From: Flavobacterium chryseum
GTDB taxonomy: Bacteria > Bacteroidota > Bacteroidia > Flavobacteriales > Flavobacteriaceae
DNA length: 64,000 nt
Direction of reading: 5' to 3'
Assembly (NCBI RefSeq): GCF_004362015.1
Contig: NZ_SNWW01000011.1
Span: 1 to 64,000 of the forward strand
Shown here: piece after piece, positions 54,094 to 63,014 of the stretch
Position numbering within the stretch: the stretch's first letter is position 1
How the letters are laid out: each line of letters opens with the position of its first letter
Program-made: the position numbers and the translations under genes
The notes under the pieces: generated by a model
Told to the model about the DNA's origin: nothing
Seen by the model: only the letters and a program-made list of their open reading frames with translations
Databases searched by the model: none

Positions 54094-55497
54094 ATGAGTT
54101 CATTTGACGTAGTCATTATAGGTTCAGGACCGGGCGGATATGTATCAGCAATTCGTTGCGCACAATTAGGTTTCAAAACAGCAATTGTAGAAAAGTATAA
54201 CGCTCTAGGCGGAACCTGCCTTAACGTAGGTTGTATTCCTTCAAAAGCGATGTTAGCTTCTTCTCACCATTATTCAGAAATTGCTCATTTTGCAGATCAC
54301 GGAATCGAAGTTTCGGGAGATGTAAAAATCAATTTAGAGAAAATGATTGCGCGCAAGCAGGCAGTTGTAGATCAAACCGTAGGTGGAATCAACTACTTAA
54401 TGGATAAAAATAAAATTACTGTTTTTAATGGTTTAGGATCTTTCGTAGACGCGACGCATATTGCGATTGCAAAAGGTGACGGAACTTCTGAAACGATCGA
54501 AACAAAATATGCTGTAATTGCTACAGGTTCAAAACCATCTTCTTTGCCATTCATCAAAATTGATAAAGAAAGAATCATTACTTCAACAGAAGCTTTGGCT
54601 TTAAAAGAAGTTCCAAAACACTTAGTAGTTATTGGTGGTGGTGTTATCGGAATCGAACTTGGACAAGTTTACCTACGTTTAGGAGCGCAAGTTTCTGTAG
54701 TAGAATTCATGGACAGAATCATTCCGGGAATGGACAGTTCTTTGTCTAAAGAATTAACTAAAGTATTGAAAAAACAAGGAATGAAATTCTACGTTTCTCA
54801 CAAAGTAAAATCAGTAGAAAGAAACGGCGATGCTGTTGTTGTTCAGGCTGAAAATGCAAAAGGAGAAACCATCACGCTTGAAGGAGATTATTCATTAGTT
54901 TCCGTTGGTCGTCGTCCTTACACAGATGGATTGAACGCTGACAAAGCCGGAGTAAAAATTTCAGACAGAGGACAAGTAGAAGTAAACGATCATTTACAAA
55001 CTAACGTTCCTAATATTTATGCAATTGGTGATGTTGTTCGTGGAGCAATGTTGGCACACAAAGCTGAAGAAGAAGGAACTATGGTGGCTGAAATCTTAGC
55101 AGGCCAAAAACCGCATATCGATTATAACTTAATTCCTGGTGTAGTTTACACTTGGCCGGAAGTTGCTGCAGTTGGACAAACTGAAGAGCAGGTAAAAGCT
55201 TCAGGAACAGAATATAAAGTAGGAAGTTTTCCTTTCAAAGCTTTAGGTCGTGCAAGAGCAAGTGGAGATTTAGACGGATTCGTAAAAATCATTGCTGATG
55301 CTAAAACAGATGAAGTTTTAGGAGTTCACATGATTGGAGCGCGTACAGCTGATTTAATTGCAGAAGCTGTTACAGCAATGGAATTTAAAGCATCTGCTGA
55401 AGATATTTCAAGAATGAGCCACGCACACCCAACTTTTGCAGAAGCTGTAAAAGAAGCCGCCTTAGCTGCCACAGATAATAGAGCATTACACGTATAA
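54094..55497 (+). CDS. lpdA: Dihydrolipoyl dehydrogenase
   Basis: A 467-aa E3 enzyme: FAD motif VVIIGSGPGGYVSAIRCAQL, redox-active C42 and C47 in LGGTCLNVGCIPSK, NAD motif VVIGGGVIGIELGQVYLRLG, GDV (AIGDVVRGAMLAHKAEEEG), and the catalytic His-Glu in HAHPTFAEAVKEA. It reoxidises lipoyl groups of the 2-oxoacid dehydrogenase or glycine cleavage complexes and reduces NAD. The partner subunits are not in the window, so the gene is monocistronic here, between a TAATTTTG promoter and the terminator at 55519. Confidence 0.97.
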   Translation: MSSFDVVIIGSGPGGYVSAIRCAQLGFKTAIVEKYNALGGTCLNVGCIPSKAMLASSHHYSEIAHFADHGIEVSGDVKINLEKMIARKQAVVDQTVGGINYLMDKNKITVFNGLGSFVDATHIAIAKGDGTSETIETKYAVIATGSKPSSLPFIKIDKERIITSTEALALKEVPKHLVVIGGGVIGIELGQVYLRLGAQVSVVEFMDRIIPGMDSSLSKELTKVLKKQGMKFYVSHKVKSVERNGDAVVVQAENAKGETITLEGDYSLVSVGRRPYTDGLNADKAGVKISDRGQVEVNDHLQTNVPNIYAIGDVVRGAMLAHKAEEEGTMVAEILAGQKPHIDYNLIPGVVYTWPEVAAVGQTEEQVKASGTEYKVGSFPFKALGRARASGDLDGFVKIIADAKTDEVLGVHMIGARTADLIAEAVTAMEFKASAEDISRMSHAHPTFAEAVKEAALAATDNRALHV

Positions 55498-55518
55498 TTT
55501 ACGTCAAGTATATTTAAA

Positions 55519-55555
55519 AACCGTTAGAAAATTATTTCTAACGGTTTTTTTATTT
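55519..55555 (+). terminator. Terminator after lpdA
   Basis: AACCGTTAGAAA and TTTCTAACGGTT form a 12-bp stem with loop atta, followed by a T-rich run. Confidence 0.9.
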
Positions 55556-55649
55556 ATTTAAAGTCTTTAAAATATAAATATCAAAAAAAATTTTGTAAAT
55601 TAGATGTACAATTCTGATGTTATCTTTACTTAAGTAAAAAGACAACATC

Positions 55650-56192
55650 ATGAAAAATAGATATGTAGCTCCTGCACTAATTGGAGCAGGAATTGCAATT
55701 GCACTTTACTCATGTGGTTCAACGATTCCCAAAAAAGCAAATGCAGTCAATGATTTTGATAAAGCAAAGTATTTGGGAAAATGGTATGAAATTGCAAGAT
55801 TAGATTTTAAATATGAAAAAGGTCTCAACAACGTCACAGCAGAATATTCTCTAAATGATGACGGCACTATAAAAGTTGATAATAAGGGCTATAATGTCAA
55901 AAAAGACAAGTGGGAAGAAAGCATAGGGAAAGCCAAGTTCGTCAAAAAGGACAATGTTGGTATGCTTAAGGTCTCATTTTTTGGTCCTTTTTATTCAGGA
56001 TATAATGTAATCGCTATCGATAAGAATTACAAATATGCACTTGTAGTGGGTGAGAGCTTAAAATATATGTGGATACTTTCCAGAGGAACTACAATTCCTG
56101 AAAGTGTCAAGGCAGATTACCTAATAAAAGCCCAGGAAATAGGATATAATATTTCAGACCTGGTTTGGGTAGAGCACAACAAAGCAAATTAA
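55650..56192 (+). CDS. blc: Lipocalin family lipoprotein (Blc-like)
   Basis: A 180-aa outer-membrane lipoprotein: signal with lipobox LYSC (C22), then the lipocalin signature FDKAKYLGKWYEIARLDF, a beta-barrel ending FGPFYSGYNVIAIDKNYKY, and LVVGESLKYMWILSRG. Blc-like lipocalins bind lysophospholipids or other lipids at the outer membrane and are often stress-induced. The gene stands alone between two terminators. Length and motifs are normal. Confidence 0.92.
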   Translation: MKNRYVAPALIGAGIAIALYSCGSTIPKKANAVNDFDKAKYLGKWYEIARLDFKYEKGLNNVTAEYSLNDDGTIKVDNKGYNVKKDKWEESIGKAKFVKKDNVGMLKVSFFGPFYSGYNVIAIDKNYKYALVVGESLKYMWILSRGTTIPESVKADYLIKAQEIGYNISDLVWVEHNKAN

Positions 56193-56197
56193 ATAAA

Positions 56198-56235
56198 AAA
56201 CCCGACAGACTTAAATAATCTGTCGGGTTTTTTTA
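56198..56235. terminator. Bidirectional terminator between blc and the DoxX gene
   Basis: AAACCCGACAGA and TCTGTCGGGTTT form a 12-bp stem with a 9-base loop and T-runs on both strands. Both flanking genes end here. Confidence 0.9.
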
Positions 56236-56250
56236 TTTTAAAGCGATAAT

Positions 56251-56625
56251 TTACGGTCTGAAAAGACTTCTGTAATTATCCCAATATCTGTAAATCAAAA
56301 ATAAATTTGCAGCAAATAGTAATATTGCAATAGGTAAACCTTCCGGAGCCAGAAAAAAGTTGATAAACAAAATATTAATGGTAATAGGCAAGATTAATAT
56401 GTTTGCCAGCGTTACAAATCGCCCGGTTACAAAAGCGATTCCGCAAAACAATTCTATAGTTTTTGCCAACGGCAATAAATAAGTTGAGGCAACTAAACCC
56501 ATATTAAAAGCCTTAAAATTACCGGTTGCTTCTGGTTCAGGAGCAAGTTTAAGGAAAAAAGTAATAGAAGCAAAAAGTAATAAGAGGCCAATTAAAACGC
56601 GGACAACAATGGTTGCAATTTTCAT
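56251..56625 (-). CDS. DoxX-like membrane protein
   Basis: A 124-aa protein with four membrane helices: IATIVVRVLIGLLLLFASIT, AKTIELFCGIAFVTGRFVTL, a third about 74-93 (NILILPITINILFINFFLAP) and FAANLFLIYRYWDNYRSL. This is the DoxX/DoxD-like pattern; some members are linked to redox or sulfur metabolism, the function here is unknown. It has no close partner: DUF4349 lies 205 bases upstream on the same strand. Confidence 0.75.
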   Translation of the reverse strand: MKIATIVVRVLIGLLLLFASITFFLKLAPEPEATGNFKAFNMGLVASTYLLPLAKTIELFCGIAFVTGRFVTLANILILPITINILFINFFLAPEGLPIAILLFAANLFLIYRYWDNYRSLFRP

Positions 56626-56830
56626 AATATTAGAATTTAATAGGTTAAAAATATATAATTCATGAGCTTATAAACACTACAAATTGAACTCTCTACCAAA
56701 ATGAAATCCGTTTTTTAACGCTATTTTACTAAGAATTCCACAATCAAAGTCATCCTATTATGGGATTAATTTAATGCTATATCAAATATAATGAATTTTT
56801 TCTTATTAAATTGATACTATATTAACAGTT

Positions 56831-57730
56831 TTACTGTTTTTTGACATATTTCTTATAAAGAAAAAATCCACCCAGGCCAAGCAGTATAAACGGCCAAAGA
56901 TTCAATAAGAAAACAAAGATTGCTTCTAATATGTACCAGCCACTTTTTAAAGCATCAATAATCTGAATACCTAAGTTAGGTTTGTAAGCAGCACTATCTT
57001 TTTCGCTTTCCGTTATTTCCTGTCTAATCGTTTCATTTTGATAAAGCTGCAGCGTAATCGTGCTAAAATTAACCTGATCCTGTATCGATAAATTATCTAT
57101 TGTTCGATCATCATTGGCTTCTTTTTGGTTGGTCAAAGTATTTTCAGCTTCAACAATATCATTTATTTTTTTGCCTTTTGTATCAATTGCTTTTTCAATT
57201 CTTCTTTCGCTGACCGTGCTTCGTTTTTGTGAAAGCTGATTCGCTAATAATTTTAAAGAAACATCATCGGCTTTTATTACTCTAAAATCCAGAAAATCAA
57301 TTTGTCTGGCAATAGTTTTAATTACAGTATCAAGTTGAGTATTGGGTACGCGAATCGTAATATTATTTTCTACCGAAAATTTTGTAGTTTCTAAAGTACT
57401 GTCCTGACTGATTTTGGTTTTAATCTGGTCATGAATATTGCTTTGTAAATTGGTGTACGTAACATAACCTCCGAATTTCTGAACGGCATTTTCGATTGCA
57501 TAAGTAGATTTGACGACGTTTTTAACCTTGAACTTAATATCAGCGGTTCGAATAAATTTTTGCTTACTGTCTTTTTTCTCGACCGCTGCCGATGAAGATA
57601 CAGCAGTGCTGTCTGTTGTGGTTGCAATATCTGCTGTTGCTTCGCCGGAAGCATTATCAGCTTTTTTACAAGAAAATAGTAATGCGATGATTACTAACGT
57701 AGTCAAACCTACTTTTGCAATTGTTTTCAT
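56831..57730 (-). CDS. DUF4349 lipoprotein
   Basis: From the ATG at 57730 the product is 299 aa with a lipoprotein signal (VIIALLFSC, C21); a longer frame from 57811 puts 27 residues ahead of it and is disfavoured. After a low-complexity linker comes DUF4349: KFIRTADIKFKVKNVVKSTY, AVQKFGGYVTYTNL, ENNITIRVPNTQLD, DFRVIKADDVS, and a coiled-coil (RRIEKAIDTKGKKINDIVEA). The C-terminus is a membrane helix (ILEAIFVFLLNLWPFILLGL) with a basic tail. It is an envelope-anchored protein of unknown role; lipid anchor plus C-terminal helix is the usual form in this family. Confidence 0.85.
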   Translation of the reverse strand: MKTIAKVGLTTLVIIALLFSCKKADNASGEATADIATTTDSTAVSSSAAVEKKDSKQKFIRTADIKFKVKNVVKSTYAIENAVQKFGGYVTYTNLQSNIHDQIKTKISQDSTLETTKFSVENNITIRVPNTQLDTVIKTIARQIDFLDFRVIKADDVSLKLLANQLSQKRSTVSERRIEKAIDTKGKKINDIVEAENTLTNQKEANDDRTIDNLSIQDQVNFSTITLQLYQNETIRQEITESEKDSAAYKPNLGIQIIDALKSGWYILEAIFVFLLNLWPFILLGLGGFFLYKKYVKKQ

Positions 57731-57832
57731 AAAGTTTTTAGAAATTTGATTAATAAATGATAAATAATTCTCAGAATTCATGTTAATTCGATATACTAAA
57801 AAGTGTGCCAATAATTTTTTTGGATTATTTTA

Positions 57833-57860
57833 TTGAAGGATTTTTTTTGTCGTAATTTTG
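57833..57860 (+). promoter_or_regulatory. Promoter of pabB
   Basis: TTG at 57833-57835, 17 bases, then TAATTTTG at 57853-57860: a complete -33/-7 pair. The -7 box overlaps the TTG at 57858 that opens the longest frame, so translation must start further down. Confidence 0.7.
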
Positions 57861-57881
57861 AAGTCTAAAATTTATACTTTT

Positions 57882-59168
57882 TTGAGAGTTTCCATCCATA
57901 AACATATTTCAAATCCAGAACAGTTTAAGCAGCAACTTCTAACCTGGGCGCAGCAATTTCGTGAAGTCGTTTTTTTGGATAGCAATTCGTATCCGCAAGA
58001 ATATTCGAGCTTCAATTTTACTTTGGCCGTTGATGCTTTTACATCTTTAAAAACTGATTTTCAAAATGCCTTTGAGGATTTGAAACAATATCAGCAAACC
58101 ACTAAAGACTGGCTCTTTGGTTACTTAACATACGATTTAAAAAATGATGTTGAACCGCTTAAATCTTCCAATTTTGATGGATTATATTTTCCGGATTTGT
58201 TTTTCTTTCAGCCTAAAAAAATATTTATTTTGAAAGAAAATCAGCTTGAAATTCAATATTTATTGCTTTGCGATGATGAGGTTGAAGAGGATTTTAATGA
58301 GATAGTCAAAAGTCAAAAGTCGAAAGTCGAAAGTTCAGCTTCTTTAAAGATTGAACAGCGTATTTCCAGAAATTCATATGTAGAAAAAGTAACAAAAATG
58401 CTCGAACATATTCATAAGGGTGATATGTATGAAGCTAATTTTTGTATGGAATTTTTTGCTGAAAGCGCAATAATAAATCCATTAGAAAAATTTCAGAAAC
58501 TGAATCAAATTTCACAAGCGCCATTCTCGGTTTTCTTTAAAAATTACAAACATTATTTACTTTCAGCTTCACCGGAACGTTATCTGAAAAAAGTGGGAGA
58601 CACTTTGATTTCTCAACCAATTAAAGGCACTTCAAAACGATTTTCAGATCCGATTGAAGATGAAAAATCAAAACAATTTTTGGAATCAGATTCGAAAGAA
58701 AGAGCCGAAAATATCATGATTACTGATTTGGTTCGAAATGATTTATCGCATACCGCACAAAAAGGTTCGGTAGAAGTTGTAGAGCTTTGCAAGATTTATT
58801 CTTTTTTGCAAGTACATCAAATGATTTCGACCATAACTTCAAAACTAGATCCTCAATATTCAACAATTGATGTTTTAAAAACAACCTTTCCAATGGGAAG
58901 CATGACGGGCGCTCCAAAGATTTCGGTTATGAAAATTATCGAAAATCTGGAAGAAACAAAAAGAGGTTTATACAGTGGCGCGGTTGGGTATTTTACACCA
59001 GACGGTGATTTTGATTTTAATGTTGTAATCAGAAGTATTTTATACAATCAGGAAAATCAATATGTTTCATTTTCAGTTGGAAGCGCCATTACAGCACAAT
59101 CTGTTCCTGAAAAAGAATATGAAGAATGTTTGTTGAAGGCTAAGGCAATGCATGAAGTTTTGCAGTAA
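57882..59168 (+). CDS. pabB: Aminodeoxychorismate synthase component I (chorismate-binding)
   Basis: About 428 aa from the TTG at 57882 (reads M-R-V-S-I-H). The longest frame opens with TTG at 57858 but that codon lies in the -7 promoter box, so it is unlikely to be translated. The protein has the anthranilate-synthase-I/PabB fold: IEQRISRNSYVEKVTKMLEH, the active site KGDMYEANFCMEFFAES, LSASPERYLKKVGDTLISQP, IKGTSKR, DLVRNDLSHTA, TTFPMGSMTGAPKISVMKI and the C-terminal VGSAITAQSVPEKEYEECL. It makes aminodeoxychorismate from chorismate for folate. The glutamine amidotransferase PabA and lyase PabC are not in the window. Start assignment is moderate; the family call is strong. Confidence 0.9.
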   Translation: MRVSIHKHISNPEQFKQQLLTWAQQFREVVFLDSNSYPQEYSSFNFTLAVDAFTSLKTDFQNAFEDLKQYQQTTKDWLFGYLTYDLKNDVEPLKSSNFDGLYFPDLFFFQPKKIFILKENQLEIQYLLLCDDEVEEDFNEIVKSQKSKVESSASLKIEQRISRNSYVEKVTKMLEHIHKGDMYEANFCMEFFAESAIINPLEKFQKLNQISQAPFSVFFKNYKHYLLSASPERYLKKVGDTLISQPIKGTSKRFSDPIEDEKSKQFLESDSKERAENIMITDLVRNDLSHTAQKGSVEVVELCKIYSFLQVHQMISTITSKLDPQYSTIDVLKTTFPMGSMTGAPKISVMKIIENLEETKRGLYSGAVGYFTPDGDFDFNVVIRSILYNQENQYVSFSVGSAITAQSVPEKEYEECLLKAKAMHEVLQ

Positions 59169-59169
59169 A

Positions 59170-59335
59170 AAGTTTGCCACGAATTTTTTTGCCATAGATT
59201 ACAGGATTAAAATGATTTTGTTTCACGCAGATTCTGCAGATTAGGGCAGATTTCAATAGATTTTTATTAAAATTAATTTGTGTGAATCTGCTTAAATCTT
59301 TCTAAATCTGCGTGAAAAACGGGTGGCAAAAAATA
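59170..59335. repeat. Dispersed palindromic repeat, copy 4 (CGCAGATT family)
   Basis: tttcacgcagattctgcaga near 59221 faces aatctgcttaaatctttcta and aatctgcgtgaaaaa near 59284-59321. The outer parts are gccacgaatttttttgcc at 59174 and ggtggcaaaaa at 59321. It fills the gap between pabB and tilS. Confidence 0.8.
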
Positions 59336-59391
59336 TTACGGTTAACATTTCATTAAAATAAAGATCGAATTTAATTTTTTACATTTATAGA

Positions 59392-60702
59392 ATGCTTTCA
59401 AATTTTCAAAATCATATCGCTTCAAGATTTCCATTTCTGGAAGAAAAAAAACTTTTTTTGGCCGTAAGTGGCGGATTAGACAGTATGGTTTTGTTGCATT
59501 TATTGCATCAATTACCTTATGAAATTGCGGTTTTGCATTGCAATTTTCAATTGCGCGGACTAGAAAGTTTTGGTGATCAGGATTTTATTCAAAATTACTG
59601 CGATCAAAATAATATTCCCATTTTTATAACTCAGTTTGATACCGAAGCTTTTGCCAAAGATTATAAACTCTCTACTCAGGTTGCTGCTCGTGAGCTGCGC
59701 TACAATTGGTTTTATGAACTTTTAGAGACCAAAAACTTCGATTATATTTTAACGGCGCATCATGCCGATGACAATCTGGAAACGTTTATCATTAATTTAA
59801 CTCGTGGAACGGGTTTAGACGGATTAACTGGAATCCCGGAGCAAAATGATAAAATTATCCGTCCGCTTTTGCCTTTTTCGAGAGAAGAAATTCTGAAATA
59901 TGCAGCCGAAAATAATATCGAATGGCGCGAAGACAGCAGCAATGCATCAAATAAATATTTGCGAAATAAAATCCGCCATGATTTGGTTCCGATATTAAAA
60001 GAAATCAATCCTAATTTTTTGAATGCTTTTCAAAAGACACAATCGTATTTGCAGGAATCAAAAGAAATGGTTGAAGATGCATCGATTATGATTTATCAGC
60101 AAGTGGCTAAAGAAGAAGGAAACGATATTCATTTCGATTTAAATCAACTTCAAAAATTACCCAATTATAAATCGTATTTATACCAATGGCTGAATGAATT
60201 TGGCTTTGTGGCGTGGAATGATATTTATGATTTAGTCGATGGACAATCGGGAAAACAAGTATTTTCGAATGAATTTAGATTGCTAAAAAACAGAAATACA
60301 TTGATTTTAAGTCCAATTTCTGAAATGTCAGAAAAGGAAGAATTTGAAATTAATGAAAACGATACAGAAGTTAATTTTCCCTTAAATTTGAAGCTTTGTC
60401 AGGTAGACGACATTACAATAGATTCAAATAAAGCTATCTTTGTTGACGCTGAAAAAATCCAGTTTCCTTTGGTTTTACGTAAATGGAATGAAGGCGATAT
60501 TTTTCATCCTTTTGGAATGAATGGAAAATCTAAAAAAGTCAGCAAGCTTTTTAAAGATGAAAAATTATCTCTGATTGAAAAAGAAAAAACCTGGATTTTA
60601 TGTTCTGATAATCAAATTGTTTGGGTTGTCGGAATGAGACAAGACGAACGTTTTAAAATCGAAAATACCACCAATAGAATACTTAAAATAGAATTACAAT
60701 AA
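59392..60702 (+). CDS. tilS: tRNA(Ile)-lysidine synthetase
   Basis: A 436-aa TilS: N-terminal ATP-PPase loop LAVSGGLDSMVLLHLLHQL (S26-S31), HCNFQLRG, ARELRYNWFYELL, LTAHHADDNLETFIINLTRG and SREEILKYAAENNIEWREDS. The C-terminal TilS domain runs from about 350 (KWNEGDIFHPFGMNGK, KVSKLFKDEKLS). It modifies the C34 of the AUA-reading tRNA-Ile to lysidine, which is essential. The stop overlaps the dsbD ATG by one base (taatg), so dsbD is translationally coupled to it. Confidence 0.96.
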   Translation: MLSNFQNHIASRFPFLEEKKLFLAVSGGLDSMVLLHLLHQLPYEIAVLHCNFQLRGLESFGDQDFIQNYCDQNNIPIFITQFDTEAFAKDYKLSTQVAARELRYNWFYELLETKNFDYILTAHHADDNLETFIINLTRGTGLDGLTGIPEQNDKIIRPLLPFSREEILKYAAENNIEWREDSSNASNKYLRNKIRHDLVPILKEINPNFLNAFQKTQSYLQESKEMVEDASIMIYQQVAKEEGNDIHFDLNQLQKLPNYKSYLYQWLNEFGFVAWNDIYDLVDGQSGKQVFSNEFRLLKNRNTLILSPISEMSEKEEFEINENDTEVNFPLNLKLCQVDDITIDSNKAIFVDAEKIQFPLVLRKWNEGDIFHPFGMNGKSKKVSKLFKDEKLSLIEKEKTWILCSDNQIVWVVGMRQDERFKIENTTNRILKIELQ

Positions 60703-62801
60703 TGAACTTTACTCAATCCCGTCAAACGATAATATCAAAAAGTGTTTGGAATAAAACCATTGTTTTGTTGTTATTTTTCCTATTTGCATTTGCAAAAAGT
60801 AACGCGCAAATATTAGAACCTGCAAAATGGACTGCTAAAATCGAAAAGAAATCAAGTAATCATGCCGTTTTAATTTTTGATGCCACAATCGAAAAGGACT
60901 GGCATATGTATTCACAATTTACTCCGGATGGTGGACCGCTTCCGTTAGAAATTGTGTTTAAAAACCAAAAAGGAAATTACGAGTTGGTTGGAAAAGCCAA
61001 AGAAGGAAAAACCAGAACAGCTTTTAATGATATTTTTGGAGTGAACGAAACCTTTTTTGAAGGAAAAGCTCATATCGAGCAGGAAATCACGATCATAAAT
61101 CCAAATTTAAAAACGGTTGATGTTGATTTTGACTTTCAGGTTTGTAAAGAAGTTTGTATCAATTCGAGTAAAAAATTCTCAATTGCAGTTCCGTCAACAT
61201 TTAAGATGGATGCTGTTCCAACTATTACAGAAGCAAAATTAGACGAAACAAAAGTTCCGGCTTTGGCTGTTGACACCGCAACAACTAAAGTAGATAAAGC
61301 TCAAAATGAATCTGCCAAAACAGAAGTTACAGCAGCAAATGGTAAAGAAGAAATTCCTGCACCAGCGCCTTCCAGAAGTTTATGGTCGATCTTTTTTATC
61401 GCATTTATTTCAGGATTTGCCGCATTGTTAACACCTTGTGTTTTTCCGATGATTCCAATGACTGTAAGTTTCTTTACAAAACAAAGCAAAAGCAGAGCAA
61501 AAGGAATTCGAAATGCTATAATTTACGGATTTTCTATTATTGCTATTTATGTGATTTTAGGATTAATTGTTACTAAAATATTTGGTGCAGATGCATTAAA
61601 CGCTTTATCTACAGATGTTTGGTTTAATTTAATCTTCTTTGTGATATTGATCATTTTTGCCACTTCATTTCTAGGAGCATTCGAAATTTTGTTGCCAAAT
61701 TCATGGGGAAATAAAGTAGATCAGCAAGCAGACAGAGGCGGAATAGTTGGAATATTGTTTATGGCTTTGGCTTTGGCAATTGTATCTTTTTCTTGTACAG
61801 GACCAATTGTTGGAACTCTATTAGTGGAAGCGGCTTCAAACGGAGGAATCGCTCCGGTTGTGGGAATGTTAGGTTTTTCATTAGCATTGGCTTTGCCATT
61901 TATGTTGTTTGCCATGTTCCCGGGTTGGTTAAATTCGTTACCAAAATCTGGCGGATGGCTGAACACCGTAAAAGTGGTTTTAGGGTTTTTAGAATTAGCT
62001 TTGGCATTTAAATTTTTATCTAATGCAGATTTGGTTTTACAATTGCATTTCTTAGAAAGAGAAGTTTTCATTGCTATCTGGATTGCTATTTTCGCAGCTT
62101 TAACATTGTACTTGTTTGGAAAAATCAGTTTACCACACGATAGTCCGTTGCATCATATTTCAGTGGGAAGATTGTATTTAGGATTACTTACACTAGTCTT
62201 TACAATATATTTAATTCCGGGACTTTGGGGAGCACCATTAAAGTTAATTAGCGCATTTCCTCCACCTCCAACGTATAGCGAAAGTCCATTTGGAGTGGGT
62301 GGTTCAGGTAATTCAACCGGAAGTGCTGAATCTGTAAAAGGTTTGCCTGACGGAGCTGAATTAGGCCCGCACGGCATCATGGTTTTTCATGATTACGAAG
62401 ATGGTTTAGCATTTGCAAAATCAATCAATAAGCCGATTATGCTAGATTTTACGGGTTATGCATGTGTGAACTGTAGAAAAATGGAAAACAATGTTTGGTC
62501 TGATCCAACTATTTTACCAATCTTAAAAAATGACGTTGTTTTGATTTCTCTTTATGTAGATGATAAACGCGAATTACCAACAGAAGAACAATTTGTAACC
62601 ACTGCCGGAGATAAAATCGTTACAGTTGGTGATAAATGGACGGATTTTATGATCTCAAAATATAAAACAAATACGCAGCCTTTATATGTTTTAACTGATT
62701 TGAATGGAAAGAATTTGCATACTGATAAACCAACAATTAGTTATGTTAGTACAGAAGAATATTTAAACTGGCTGAAAGAAGGAATTGCTAATTTTAAGTA
62801 A
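60702..62801 (+). CDS. dsbD: Thiol:disulfide interchange protein DsbD
   Basis: A 699-aa DsbD with a signal peptide (about 1-35). The N-terminal alpha-type domain (about 40-165) has the FQVCKEVCINSSKKF cysteine pair near 146-150. The CcdA-like membrane domain has eight or so helices starting FFIAFISGFAALLTPCVFPM (near 232-250) and a second cysteine segment SFSCTGPIVGTL. The periplasmic C-terminal thioredoxin domain shows LDFTGYACVNCRKMENNVW (C588 and C591). It moves electrons from cytoplasmic thioredoxin to periplasmic partners. It overlaps tilS by one base. Confidence 0.92.
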   Translation: MNFTQSRQTIISKSVWNKTIVLLLFFLFAFAKSNAQILEPAKWTAKIEKKSSNHAVLIFDATIEKDWHMYSQFTPDGGPLPLEIVFKNQKGNYELVGKAKEGKTRTAFNDIFGVNETFFEGKAHIEQEITIINPNLKTVDVDFDFQVCKEVCINSSKKFSIAVPSTFKMDAVPTITEAKLDETKVPALAVDTATTKVDKAQNESAKTEVTAANGKEEIPAPAPSRSLWSIFFIAFISGFAALLTPCVFPMIPMTVSFFTKQSKSRAKGIRNAIIYGFSIIAIYVILGLIVTKIFGADALNALSTDVWFNLIFFVILIIFATSFLGAFEILLPNSWGNKVDQQADRGGIVGILFMALALAIVSFSCTGPIVGTLLVEAASNGGIAPVVGMLGFSLALALPFMLFAMFPGWLNSLPKSGGWLNTVKVVLGFLELALAFKFLSNADLVLQLHFLEREVFIAIWIAIFAALTLYLFGKISLPHDSPLHHISVGRLYLGLLTLVFTIYLIPGLWGAPLKLISAFPPPPTYSESPFGVGGSGNSTGSAESVKGLPDGAELGPHGIMVFHDYEDGLAFAKSINKPIMLDFTGYACVNCRKMENNVWSDPTILPILKNDVVLISLYVDDKRELPTEEQFVTTAGDKIVTVGDKWTDFMISKYKTNTQPLYVLTDLNGKNLHTDKPTISYVSTEEYLNWLKEGIANFK

Positions 62802-62816
62802 GGTTTTTTTAGAGTA

Positions 62817-62858
62817 AATTTTTTAAGAGTAAAGAGTAAAGAGTAAAGAGTAAAGAAT
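62817..62858. repeat. Tandem heptamer agagtaa
   Basis: The heptamer (gagtaaa or agagtaa) is repeated about five times in a row, followed by atctaaaatct-type low-complexity sequence to about 62930. Both are AT-rich intergenic filler without coding potential. Confidence 0.6.
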
Positions 62859-62946
62859 TTGGGTTATAAACTTGTAATAGGTTATTCGAGATCAAATCTA
62901 AAATCTACAATCTAAAATCTAAAATTTTTTCAATCTAAAATAAATA

Positions 62947-62982
62947 AAAAGCACTCTAAGTAAAACTCAGAGTGCTTTTTTG
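62947..62982. terminator. Bidirectional terminator between dsbD and amt
   Basis: aaaaagcactct and agagtgcttttt form a 12-bp stem around an 11-base loop with T-runs on both sides. The two convergent genes both end near it. Confidence 0.85.
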
Positions 62983-63014
62983 GTTAATTGTTTTTTGGTT
63001 TTGGAAATTGATTT

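Noticed and set aside
61721..62071. Minus-strand frame of 116 codons inside dsbD
   Set aside because: It is antisense to the well-conserved membrane domain of DsbD; no independent start signal or family match.
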